Source of the DNA: Reyranella massiliensis 521
GTDB taxonomy: Bacteria; Pseudomonadota; Alphaproteobacteria; Reyranellales; Reyranellaceae
Assembly: GCA_945862125.1 (NCBI GenBank)
Contig: CAMAYC010000029.1
Coordinates: forward strand, 1-45,365
Reading direction: 5' to 3'
Length of the DNA stretch: 45,365 bases
Under the pieces are notes generated by a model that was not told the origin of the DNA, ran no database searches, and saw only the letters and a program-made list of their open reading frames with translations. The first letter of the stretch is position 1; each line of letters opens with the position of its first letter. A program made the translations under genes and the position numbers. Shown here piece by piece: positions 35,034-43,385 of this stretch.

Positions 35034-35664
35034 GAGCTGGAAGAAGCGAGCCGAGCGCGCCTACCACCACGGCAATCTGCGCGAGGCGCTGATCCAGGCC
35101 GCGCGCGACCTGATCAAGGAGAAGGGCCCGGCAGGCTTCACCTTCGCGGATGCCGCGCGTTCGGCGGGCGTCAGCCCGGCCGCGCCCTATCGCCATTTCC
35201 GCGACCGCGAGGCGCTGCTGGCCGACGTGGCGCGCGAGGGCTTCCAGCGCTTCGAGGCGATGCTCACCACCGGCTGGAACGGGGGCATGCCCGACGCGAT
35301 GACGGCGTTCAACAATGTCGGCAAGGCCTACCTCGCCTTCGCCCGCGCCGAACCGGCTTACTACGCCGCCATGTTCGAATCGGGCCTGCCGCCCGATCTC
35401 AGCCCCGACCTGCGCGCCGCCTCCGACCGCGCCTTCGGCGTGCTGCGGGCGGCGGCCGACGTGCTGGTCACCCTGCTGCCGGCCGGGAAGCGGCCACCGG
35501 CCCTGATGATGAGCCTGCACATCTGGTCGATGTCGCACGGCATCGCGTCGCTGTTCGGGCGCGGCGACGCCGGACGACGGCCACTGCCCATGACGGCCGA
35601 GGAACTGCTCGAATCGGAGGTCCTCATCTATCTCCAGGGACTGGGTTTCCCACAAAAGGCCTGA
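35032..35664 (+). CDS. TetR/AcrR-family regulator with C-terminal WHG-type domain
   Basis: A 210-residue regulator. The N-terminal helix-turn-helix covers about residues 10-60 (AYHHGNLREALIQAARDLIK, then FTFADAARSAGVSPAAPYRH, FRDREALL). The C-terminal part has IWSMSHGIASLFGRG, the TetR_C_13/WHG ligand-domain pattern. The ATG at 35032 lies inside the operator; upstream codons would run through it. The same 19-bp operator before the DUF2852 gene suggests that it controls itself and that gene. Its ligand is unknown. Confidence 0.88.
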   Translation: MSWKKRAERAYHHGNLREALIQAARDLIKEKGPAGFTFADAARSAGVSPAAPYRHFRDREALLADVAREGFQRFEAMLTTGWNGGMPDAMTAFNNVGKAYLAFARAEPAYYAAMFESGLPPDLSPDLRAASDRAFGVLRAAADVLVTLLPAGKRPPALMMSLHIWSMSHGIASLFGRGDAGRRPLPMTAEELLESEVLIYLQGLGFPQKA

Positions 35665-35706
35665 TTCCCGCCGGGCGCCCCTTGACTCCCGGGATCGGAA
35701 TACCCA

Positions 35707-35739
35707 ATGTAAATGTCGTTAACATTTACATCGTTAACA
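35707..35739. promoter_or_regulatory. TetR-type operator array upstream of the DUF2852 gene
   Basis: ATGTAAATGTCGTTAACAT (35707-35725) matches the dyad at the TetR start in 14 of 19 positions, including both 7-bp arms. A second overlapping copy, ATTTACATCGTTAACA, occupies 35724-35739. The pair ends about 21 bp before the DUF2852 ATG, where it would block transcription or initiation. Confidence 0.72.
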
Positions 35740-35760
35740 GCAGCAAAAGGGGGGCTCCGC

Positions 35761-36180
35761 ATGGGCCTGATCTCGAAAATTGACGACATCGGCAAGCCGG
35801 CCTGGATCGCGCTGATGGTTCTCAGCTTCATCCTGTTCTGGCCCATCGGCATCGCTCTTCTGGTTTACCTGAAATGGAGTGGACGCATGTTTTGCTCGAA
35901 GCGCTATGGCCACTGGCACACACCCGACGGCAGCTCCGCCCGCGCCGAGTTCCGCGACTGGAAGCGCCGTCATCGCTGGGGCCGCGACGCCTCGAGCGGC
36001 AATGTCGCCTTCGACGAATACCGCGAGGAGACGCTGCGCAAGCTCGAGGAAGATCAGCGCGAGTTCCGGGACTATCTCGACAAGCTGCGGGCCGCCAAGG
36101 ACCGCGCCGAGTTCGATCAGTTCATGAACGACCGCCACGGCCGTCCGCCGGCGCCGCCGGCCACGTCTCCCACGGCCTGA
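35761..36180 (+). CDS. DUF2852 family membrane-anchored protein
   Basis: A 139-residue protein. One transmembrane helix near residues 13-36 (AWIALMVLSFILFWPIGIALLV) is followed by a basic region (RDWKRRHRWGRD) and a charged coiled-coil-like segment, YREETLRKLEEDQREFRDYL, then a Pro/Ala tail. This layout is that of DUF2852, found next to TetR regulators in alphaproteobacteria; the role is not known. GGGG precedes the ATG. A strong hairpin at 36208-36237 closes the transcript. Confidence 0.85.
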   Translation: MGLISKIDDIGKPAWIALMVLSFILFWPIGIALLVYLKWSGRMFCSKRYGHWHTPDGSSARAEFRDWKRRHRWGRDASSGNVAFDEYREETLRKLEEDQREFRDYLDKLRAAKDRAEFDQFMNDRHGRPPAPPATSPTA

Positions 36181-36207
36181 TCTCTCCTCCTTGACTGGAG
36201 GAACCGA

Positions 36208-36237
36208 CCGCCCGCAGCACACCGGTGTTGCGGGCGG
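36208..36237. terminator. Bidirectional terminator-like hairpin
   Basis: CCGCCCGCAGCAC (36208-36220) pairs with GTGTTGCGGGCGG (36225-36237): 12 Watson-Crick pairs and one G-U around a 4-nt loop. It sits between two convergent genes. The following bases are not a run of T, so it may act by stem strength alone. Confidence 0.65.
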
Positions 36238-36244
36238 CTTCGTG

Positions 36245-36895
36245 TCAGTAGTCGAGCTTCATCGGCAGGCGGCGATCGACCGCGTGCTGCGCCGCCTGCA
36301 CCATCGCCGCGAAGCCGTAGCGGGCGCGTGCTTCCAGCGGCGCCTTGTCAGGCGGCGGCTTGCGGCCCCATCCCGCCACCACACCGTCAACGGCCTTCCA
36401 GGTCGCGGCATTGAGATCGGCGAGCTGGCGCCGCAGCGTCGGCGCCGAGCCGATGACCACCCTGTGGCCTCCCACATCCTCGCCGTCGAAGGTGAAAAGA
36501 AACGGGCTGGGCAACCACAGTTCGGCATGGCGCACGAGATGGGAATAGCGCGAGCGGAAGCCCTCGGCATTGCAGCGCGCCAGCGCCGGGTCGTTCTCCC
36601 ATTCGTCGGGCAGGGTATTGGGGCGACCGAGCACCGGATGCTCGGTATAGGCCGCCCACAGCACCAGCGCCGCCCATCCGTCCCATCCCGGCCGGCCGGT
36701 GAAATGCGGCGCCGCGGGTGTTTCATCCCAGTCGAGCGGCGCCGGGATGTTCTCGCCCAGCCTCTCACTCAAGGCGGTGCGCCAGGCGACGACGGCCGGA
36801 TGAACATCCTCGGGACGCTGGGCGAAGGCCGCAATCTGGTTGTCTGCAACGCCATAATACTGCGTGAGCGACCCGACATAGACGTCGAGGGCCAT
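36245..36895 (-). CDS. Hypothetical protein, paralogue A of a tandem pair
   Basis: A 216-residue protein of no recognised family. It shares its opening (MALDVYVGSLTQYY), PAPLDWDE, RPGWDGWAALVLWAAY, ELWLPSPFLFTFDGE, APTLRRQLADLNAATWKA and the ending MKLDY with the neighbour at 37041. Conserved Trp, Asp and Pro positions dominate, suggesting a compact globular fold. No signal peptide or membrane segment is seen. A toxin-immunity or sensor role would fit tandem, variable paralogues but is not shown. Confidence 0.6.
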   Translation of the reverse strand: MALDVYVGSLTQYYGVADNQIAAFAQRPEDVHPAVVAWRTALSERLGENIPAPLDWDETPAAPHFTGRPGWDGWAALVLWAAYTEHPVLGRPNTLPDEWENDPALARCNAEGFRSRYSHLVRHAELWLPSPFLFTFDGEDVGGHRVVIGSAPTLRRQLADLNAATWKAVDGVVAGWGRKPPPDKAPLEARARYGFAAMVQAAQHAVDRRLPMKLDY

Positions 36896-37040
36896 GAAAC
36901 GATGTCCTCTTCAGGTTCCGCGGGCGTCGAGACGCCACACAACTTTCAGTTGCTCTACACGTTATTTTATCCCGTGCATACAACCGAAAGTAAATACCTG
37001 AAGACCCAAACGCGGAACCGCCCGACCGTCCCCACGGACA

Positions 37041-37745
37041 TCAATAGTCGAGCTTTATCGGCATGCCTCGCTCGCAGGCCATTTCAGCCAAGATGAACAT
37101 GTCGGAGAAGCCGTACTTGGCCGCCTCCTCGAGCGGACCACCGGGCTTTGGCGCGGTGACTCCCCAAGCCTCGATCGTGGGGCGATCGGCTTTCCAGGTC
37201 CTGTCGTTCAACTCCTGCAGGTGAAGCAGCAGAGTCATTGCAGAACCGAAGGTAACGACGTCACCGTTGGGACCTTCAGCCTTGAAGGTGAAATCAAAAG
37301 GACTTGGAAGCCAGAATTCGACGTCCCTGATGAGGTGAGGGTAGAGCGATTCTGCTTCCTTCGCCGTGGCCCGTTGATAGGCAGGATCGCCCGCCAGTTC
37401 GACGAAACGCGCGGGCGGCTGCAGATCCTTGTGATCGTCATAGGCTGCCCACAATATGAGGGACCCAAAGCCATCCCAGTTGGGACGCGCCGTGACGTAG
37501 TCCCCGCAGTGTTCATCCCAATCGAGAGGACGGACAATGTTTGAGCCCAGTCCGTCGCTCAACTGGCTGCGCCATGCGACGATAGCCGCGCGGATTCGTT
37601 CCGGATCCTCAACCTTGTCCTCGGGATCGTCGAGGCGGATCGTGTGATAGGCCGCGCCCTGCAGTCGCGCTGCCTCCTGAGCAACATTTTCCCACTGGCC
37701 AGCGTAGTAGAGCGTGAGCGGTCCGACATAGACATCCAGAGCCAT
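37041..37745 (-). CDS. Hypothetical protein, paralogue B of a tandem pair
   Basis: A 234-residue protein whose ends and core match paralogue A: MALDVYVGPLTLYY, VRPLDWDEHCGD, RPNWDGFGSLILWAAYDD, FWLPSPFDFTFKAEG, LLLHLQELNDRTWKADRP and MPIKLDY. It has an extra segment near residues 20-50 (EAARLQGAAYHTIRLDDPED) that paralogue A lacks. The gene has noticeably lower GC than most of the window. The 145-bp gap to paralogue A (36896-37040) is AT-richer and contains no gene. The function is unknown. Confidence 0.62.
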   Translation of the reverse strand: MALDVYVGPLTLYYAGQWENVAQEAARLQGAAYHTIRLDDPEDKVEDPERIRAAIVAWRSQLSDGLGSNIVRPLDWDEHCGDYVTARPNWDGFGSLILWAAYDDHKDLQPPARFVELAGDPAYQRATAKEAESLYPHLIRDVEFWLPSPFDFTFKAEGPNGDVVTFGSAMTLLLHLQELNDRTWKADRPTIEAWGVTAPKPGGPLEEAAKYGFSDMFILAEMACERGMPIKLDY

Positions 37746-37763
37746 GGTCGTTCACCTCAGATA

Positions 37764-37780
37764 TTCTACCTATAGTAGAA
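37764..37780. promoter_or_regulatory. TTCTAC-CTATA-GTAGAA dyad
   Basis: A 17-bp region with perfect 6-bp arms, 19 bp upstream of the start of paralogue B. Its spacing and AT-rich surroundings suit an operator or promoter element. No regulator can be named. Confidence 0.4.
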
Positions 37781-37828
37781 AATCCGAATAAACATTCTCT
37801 ATGGCAGATATATGGCGCAACGCCGAAT

Positions 37829-38821
37829 TTACTGCGGCTCGAGCTTCAGCCCCTTCACCAGGTCGATCCAGATCGGGCCCTGCTCGGCCACGATCTTCTC
37901 GAAGAAGGCCTGGTCCTGGGCCGCGCGGTCGATGCCGAAAGTGTCCAGGATCTTCAGGATGCGCTCGCTCTTGCCGGCCTCGACCATCATGTCGGAGAGC
38001 TTCTTGACGATCTCCTTGGGCATTCCGGCCGGGCCGACCAGGCAGATGAAGCCCTGCACCTGGAAGGCGACGTCGGTCACGCCCTGCTCGTAGAAGGTGC
38101 CGACGTCCGGCAGCTTCTTCATCCGCTCCTTGGTCGGCACGGCGATGGCACGGCCGTTGCCGCTTTGAAGCACGCTGGAGGCGGCGGCGTAGCTGCCGCT
38201 GCCGCCCTGGATCGCGCCCGACATCACGTCGGTCCACATCGGCGCTTCGCCGCGATAGTGAACGGCCTCCATCTTGAGTCCGTAATGGCGGTTCAGCGCC
38301 TCGACGGCGACGTGGCTGTACGAGCCCGCGCCGTAGGTGCCGAGGCTGACCTTGTTGTTGCGGGCGTACTCGACGAATTCCTTGAGGTTCTTGGCAGGCA
38401 CGTTCTTGTTGACGATCAGCGGCAGGTGGCCCGCGTCCATCCACGAGATCAGGGCGAAGTCCTTGTCCGGATCGTAGGGCAGCTTCTTGAACAGCACCTT
38501 GTTCATGATCATCGTGGTCGAGATCGTCCACATCAGCGTGTAGCCGTCCGGCGGCGCATTCTTCACCTGCTCGGCGGCGATAGCGCCGCTGGCGCCGGCC
38601 TTGTTCTCGACCGAAACCGGCTGGCCGGTCTTCTGCGAGATGAAGTCGCCATAGGCGCGTGCGAAAGTGTCGGTCAGGCCGCCGGCCGGATAGCCAACGA
38701 TGATGCGGATCGGCTTGCTCGGCCAAGGTGCCTGGGCAAATGCAGGAACCGGCAGAGCCGCGGCAGCGGCAGCAATGGAACCAAGGCGCAGCACATCGCG
38801 CCGCGACGAGCGAACGGTCAT
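37829..38821 (-). CDS. Bug-family tripartite tricarboxylate-type substrate-binding protein
   Basis: A 330-residue periplasmic binding protein. A twin-arginine-like leader (SSRRDVLRLGSIAAAAAALP, cut after AFA near residue 29) precedes the mature WPSKPIRIIVGYPAGGLTDT, the Bug/TctC opening. SVENKAGASGAIAAEQV and the FGIDRAAQ ending are also typical. Such proteins bind carboxylates or act as sensors; many lack adjacent TctA/TctB membrane partners, as here. The CoA-transferase upstream on the same strand may act on the same acid. Confidence 0.9.
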   Translation of the reverse strand: MTVRSSRRDVLRLGSIAAAAAALPVPAFAQAPWPSKPIRIIVGYPAGGLTDTFARAYGDFISQKTGQPVSVENKAGASGAIAAEQVKNAPPDGYTLMWTISTTMIMNKVLFKKLPYDPDKDFALISWMDAGHLPLIVNKNVPAKNLKEFVEYARNNKVSLGTYGAGSYSHVAVEALNRHYGLKMEAVHYRGEAPMWTDVMSGAIQGGSGSYAAASSVLQSGNGRAIAVPTKERMKKLPDVGTFYEQGVTDVAFQVQGFICLVGPAGMPKEIVKKLSDMMVEAGKSERILKILDTFGIDRAAQDQAFFEKIVAEQGPIWIDLVKGLKLEPQ

Positions 38822-38862
38822 TCTTTCCTCCCTGCGGCACGGTGGGTTTATGGTGACGGTCT

Positions 38863-38940
38863 ATGCCGTCTTGGTCCGCGCCAGCCTTCAGCATGGCGAC
38901 GATTTCGGCAGCCGTAAAGGCAGCTTCGCGGCGGAGGCGT
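38863..38940 (-). pseudogene. Duplicated C-terminal fragment of a CaiB/BaiF CoA-transferase
   Basis: About 26 codons (LRREAAFTAAEIVAMLKAGA) repeat the end of the intact gene just upstream (VLKEAGFTAGEIDAMLKSGA). The nucleotide match is also visible (GCCGTCTTGG, then CATGGCG and CAGCCGTAAAG in both copies). The fragment has no start and no body and lies 40 bp past the real stop. It is a remnant of a tandem copy or an unequal exchange. Confidence 0.6.
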
Positions 38941-38976
38941 GGCAACTGCCCCTGCGGTTCGAAGAGCCCCGATGGT

Positions 38977-40170
38977 TCAGGCCGTCTTGGTTGCGCCGGA
39001 CTTGAGCATGGCGTCGATTTCGCCAGCCGTAAAGCCGGCCTCCTTGAGGACTTCGAGACTGTGTTCGCCCAGCCGGGGTTGCAGGCGGGTGATCTCGGGC
39101 TTGGTCTTGCTGAAGCTGGGCGCGATGCCCGGCATGCGCAGCTTGCCCTCGGTGGGATGCTCGACTTCTTGCCAGTAGCCGGTGGCCTCGAGCTGCGGGT
39201 CGACGAACAGGTCGTCGAGCGTATTGACCGGGCCGTGCGGCACATTGGAATTGCCCAGCAGCGCCACCCATTCGGCATTGGTGCGCTCGGCGCAGAGTCC
39301 GGCCAGCGTCGAGTAGTACTGTTCGACGTGCTTGAGGCGATTGGCCATGCCCTGGAAGCGCGGATCCTTGGCGAGGTCCTCGCGGCCGACCAAGGTGCAG
39401 AATTCCTTCCAGTGACCGTCGGTGTAGGGCAGCAGCGCGAAGTAGCCGTCCTTGGAAGGATAGGGCCGCCGCTCCTTGTTGAGCACGCGCTTGTAGCCTG
39501 CCGTATCCAGCGCCGGGATGAACGTCTCGCCGTAGAGATGCTCGACCATGACAAACGAAACCAGCGTCTCGAACATCGGCACCTCCACCGCCTGGCCGCG
39601 GCCGGTCTTCTCGCGCGCGTAGAGCGCGGCAAGCAACGCCGAGACGACGCCGTTGGAACTCGTCTTGTCCGCCACGATGGTCGGCAGGAAGCGCGGCTGT
39701 CCCGCCACCACGCTCTGCAACGCGGCAAGGCCCGAGCCCGCCTGGATGATGTCGTCGTAGGCGGCCTTCGGCCCCATGGGACCGGCAGCGCGGTAGCCGT
39801 AGGCCGCGACATAGACCAGCCGCGGATTGATCGCCTCGAACTTCTCGTACTCGACCCCAAGGCGCCGGGCGGGGTCGGGCCGGTAGTTGTGCATCAGCAC
39901 ATCGGCAGTCTCGGCCAGCTTGAAAAGCGCCTTGCGACCAGAATCCTGTTTCAGGTCGAGCACGACCGAGCGCTTGGACCTGTTGCAGCCGAGATAGAAG
40001 GCGGCCATGCCGGGATTGCGGCCCGGCCCGAGTTGGCGCGTCGTGTCGCCCTCGGGCGGCTCAATCTTGATCACGTCGGCACCGAGGTCGCCCAGCTGCT
40101 GTGCGGCCCACGGTCCCAGCACCACCGTTGTGCAATCGAGAATCCTGACGCCGGCCAACGGACCCGCCAT
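38977..40170 (-). CDS. CaiB/BaiF family (class III) CoA-transferase
   Basis: A 397-residue enzyme. It opens with GPLAGVRILDCTTVVLGPWA and KIEPPEGDTTR, as in class III transferases. The catalytic Asp is in AAYDDIIQAGSGL near residue 139, and LHNYRPD-like VLMHNYRPDPARRLGV is also typical. It moves CoA between acids such as formyl-, succinyl- or carnitine-type donors; the pair is unknown. The C-terminal 25 residues are repeated in degenerate form downstream. It is divergent from the small secreted-protein gene (40332). Confidence 0.92.
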   Translation of the reverse strand: MAGPLAGVRILDCTTVVLGPWAAQQLGDLGADVIKIEPPEGDTTRQLGPGRNPGMAAFYLGCNRSKRSVVLDLKQDSGRKALFKLAETADVLMHNYRPDPARRLGVEYEKFEAINPRLVYVAAYGYRAAGPMGPKAAYDDIIQAGSGLAALQSVVAGQPRFLPTIVADKTSSNGVVSALLAALYAREKTGRGQAVEVPMFETLVSFVMVEHLYGETFIPALDTAGYKRVLNKERRPYPSKDGYFALLPYTDGHWKEFCTLVGREDLAKDPRFQGMANRLKHVEQYYSTLAGLCAERTNAEWVALLGNSNVPHGPVNTLDDLFVDPQLEATGYWQEVEHPTEGKLRMPGIAPSFSKTKPEITRLQPRLGEHSLEVLKEAGFTAGEIDAMLKSGATKTA

Positions 40171-40331
40171 CGCTGCTTCCTCCCCTGATTTCCCTTTCGA
40201 CTACCACAGACTGATCGCGGGCCGCTGCGAAACTTGTCGAGAAACGGGCGCTGCTCTCCTCATACCCGCCATAATCCAGACGCAACGTTCCAACACTTGC
40301 TGGCGTTTTCCTGTTGTCGATGGAGGCTGCA

Positions 40332-40658
40332 ATGCGCGACGACCCGAACAAGCTCCCGAGTGGACGGAACGGCCGAGGCATTCTGGCGGCTTTCGCGGCG
40401 GGCGCCGCGATCATGGGCGCTGCAGCAAGCGCCGAGGCCGGCGAGGGCAACGGCAAGAAGTATCGCGGCTACTACGCACCTGCCTACGTCATGGTCCCGC
40501 CGGGACATGTCTACGCGCCGGCGCCCGTCGTCTATGCACCTAGGCCGGTGGTCGTCTATCCCGCGCCGGTGATGTATGCGCCCGCCTATCCGGTCTACGC
40601 CGCGCCCTATCCGCCGGTCGGCAGCCTGAACCTCGGTATCAGCCTGCCGTTGCGCTAG
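40332..40658 (+). CDS. Small secreted Pro/Tyr/Ala-rich protein
   Basis: A 108-residue protein. A hydrophobic signal (ILAAFAAGAAIMGAAASAEA) is followed by a low-complexity mature region of repeated Tyr-Ala-Pro units (YAPAPVVYAPRPVVVYPAPV). The ending GSLNLGISLPLR resembles short outer-membrane or surface proteins of alphaproteobacteria. GGAGG lies five bases before the ATG at 40332, which rules out longer in-frame starts. The function is unknown; the repeats suggest an extended, surface-exposed chain. Confidence 0.75.
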   Translation: MRDDPNKLPSGRNGRGILAAFAAGAAIMGAAASAEAGEGNGKKYRGYYAPAYVMVPPGHVYAPAPVVYAPRPVVVYPAPVMYAPAYPVYAAPYPPVGSLNLGISLPLR

Positions 40659-40728
40659 GCAGTATCTCTGGAACGACCCAGTCCTCGCGGTTGACGCGCG
40701 CCCCCAAATCGGGGAAGTTCGCGCCAAC

Positions 40729-40764
40729 ATGCTGCGACTGACGACGCTTCGACTTATCGGCTGA
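40729..40764 (+). CDS. leuL: leuA leader peptide
   Basis: An 11-residue frame, MLRLTTLRLIG, with four leucine codons, ends at TGA 136 bp before leuA. A stem GCCCC-ACACC-GGGGC (40771-40785) follows its stop, and a T5 run occurs at 40868-40872. Leu-rich short leaders before leuA are the basis of ribosome-mediated transcription attenuation by leucine-tRNA charging, so this is the expected control device. The upstream ribosome site is weak. Confidence 0.7.
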   Translation: MLRLTTLRLIG

Positions 40765-42597
<1,833 letters not shown>

Positions 42598-42669
42598 GCC
42601 TTGGCCAAGCCACTCCCGGCGATCCCGCCCGACCCCAGCTCGCCGCTCCGGCGGCGGGAGGGGCCGGTC

Positions 42670-42891
42670 ATGCGCGCAGCGCGGTTCACCTGGAACGTGG
42701 CGATCTCGGCGATGCTGGGCACGATGATCGGCCTGATCGGCCACCAGTTCGCGGCTGACGCCATCGCCCGGCTGTGGCCGGAGACCGAATTCGTGGCCGA
42801 TACCGCGCGAGCCTTCTTCTGGCTCCTCGGGCTCGGCGCGTCGGGCGTATTGTTCTTCTCGTACTATCTAGATAGTTCTAATTCTCCTTGA
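42670..42891 (+). CDS. Small membrane protein with 3' end replaced by an insertion
   Basis: A 73-residue protein with two hydrophobic segments (near residues 9-28 and 48-65). GGGAGGGG upstream supports the ATG at 42670. After FFSYYLD the present reading ends SSNSP. At 43337-43370, beyond the inserted DNA, the same codons resume (tcg tac tat ctc gac gac) and would end DDTAR. The insertion thus swapped only the last five residues for a new tail and stop. The function is unknown. Confidence 0.65.
   Translation: MRAARFTWNVAISAMLGTMIGLIGHQFAADAIARLWPETEFVADTARAFFWLLGLGASGVLFFSYYLDSSNSP
42857..42869. repeat. 13-bp direct repeat, left copy
   Basis: TCTCGTACTATCT here equals 43337-43349. The left copy runs straight into a perfect 14-bp palindrome, ACTATCTAGATAGT (42863-42876), that the right copy lacks. 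This is the pattern of a hybrid attachment site with paired core-type sites. Confidence 0.8.
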
Positions 42892-42920
42892 ATATCATAC
42901 TGTTAGTTATGAATATTTTA

Positions 42921-42938
42921 TTTGTCCCCTATTTGTCC
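42921..42938 (+). repeat. Paired TTTGTCC repeats, left end
   Basis: TTTGTCC at 42921-42927 and 42932-42938, with starts 11 bp apart (one helical turn). The same pair with the same spacing lies at 43261-43278. This is the arrangement expected of integrase arm-type binding sites. Confidence 0.65.
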
Positions 42939-42977
42939 TCATCCTCCTAAGTCTACTTCGAAGCTTCACCCAGAGAG

Positions 42978-43202
42978 CTATTCGTACAGTCGTTGATTGT
43001 TTTGCGCGCGATTAATCGCGTCGTAGTCAGTCTGAGCGATCTCAGCAGCTTCATGAAGATCGGGTGTCTTAGTGCTACGGAAAATGAATCCCGATCTGTT
43101 CCGAATTTTCAGGCGGTAGTGCCAAGTACCCTTCAAGGCTCCATCCCGCTTGAAGACCTTCACCCGTCCGTCCCGATAAGTGTGCGCGTCGACCAACTTC
43201 AT
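42978..43202 (-). CDS. Stand-alone integrase N-terminal (arm-binding-like) domain
   Basis: A 74-residue product. YRDGRVKVFKRDGALKGTWH, YRLKIRNRSGFIFRSTKT and PDLHEAAEIAQTDYDAI follow the order seen at the very N-terminus of phage-type tyrosine integrases: beta-strands, then the STKT turn, then a helix. The core-binding and catalytic domains that normally follow are absent, and the frame stops after QRLYE. The ATG at 43202 is preferred over an upstream TTG at 43241. It may be a relic, or a small DNA-binding protein acting on the nearby TTTGTCC pairs. Confidence 0.62.
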   Translation of the reverse strand: MKLVDAHTYRDGRVKVFKRDGALKGTWHYRLKIRNRSGFIFRSTKTPDLHEAAEIAQTDYDAINRAQNNQRLYE

Positions 43203-43260
43203 GTAGTCTTGTTCCCGGAATTGTCTTTCTAGCGAACACAACTCTTAGCGTTTCCAACAG

Positions 43261-43278
43261 TTTGTCCTCTTTTTGTCC
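43261..43278 (+). repeat. Paired TTTGTCC repeats, right end
   Basis: TTTGTCC at 43261-43267 and 43272-43278, again 11 bp apart and in the same orientation as the left pair. They lie just upstream of the small integrase-like gene, so a protein bound here could also control its transcription. Confidence 0.65.
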
Positions 43279-43336
43279 CTTCCACAAATGGGGTTTCGGA
43301 ACGCTAAGTGACTGAAAGGATTAAATGATGTGTCAA

Positions 43337-43349
43337 TCTCGTACTATCT
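43337..43349. repeat. 13-bp direct repeat, right copy
   Basis: TCTCGTACTATCT, the second copy of the element boundary. From here the original membrane-protein codons resume and reach their old stop at 43364-43366, so this side keeps the ancestral sequence. Confidence 0.8.
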
Positions 43350-43385
43350 CGACGACACCGCCCGTTAGCGCGTAGAAACGGCGTC

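Larger units (their letters stand above)
42857..43349. mobile_element. 480-bp integrative mini-element with integrase N-terminal remnant
   Basis: A repeat-to-repeat unit of 480 bp flanked by 13-bp direct repeats interrupts the 3' end of the small membrane gene. The DNA is markedly AT-rich compared with the flanks. It carries one minus-strand frame resembling an integrase arm-binding domain, plus paired TTTGTCC repeats near each end. No catalytic recombinase domain is present. It is an internal-deletion derivative or non-autonomous element. Confidence 0.78.

Noticed and set aside
36896..37040. AT-rich gap between the tandem paralogues as a possible third mini-element
   Set aside because: No flanking direct repeat or repeated motif was found, so nothing supports mobility.
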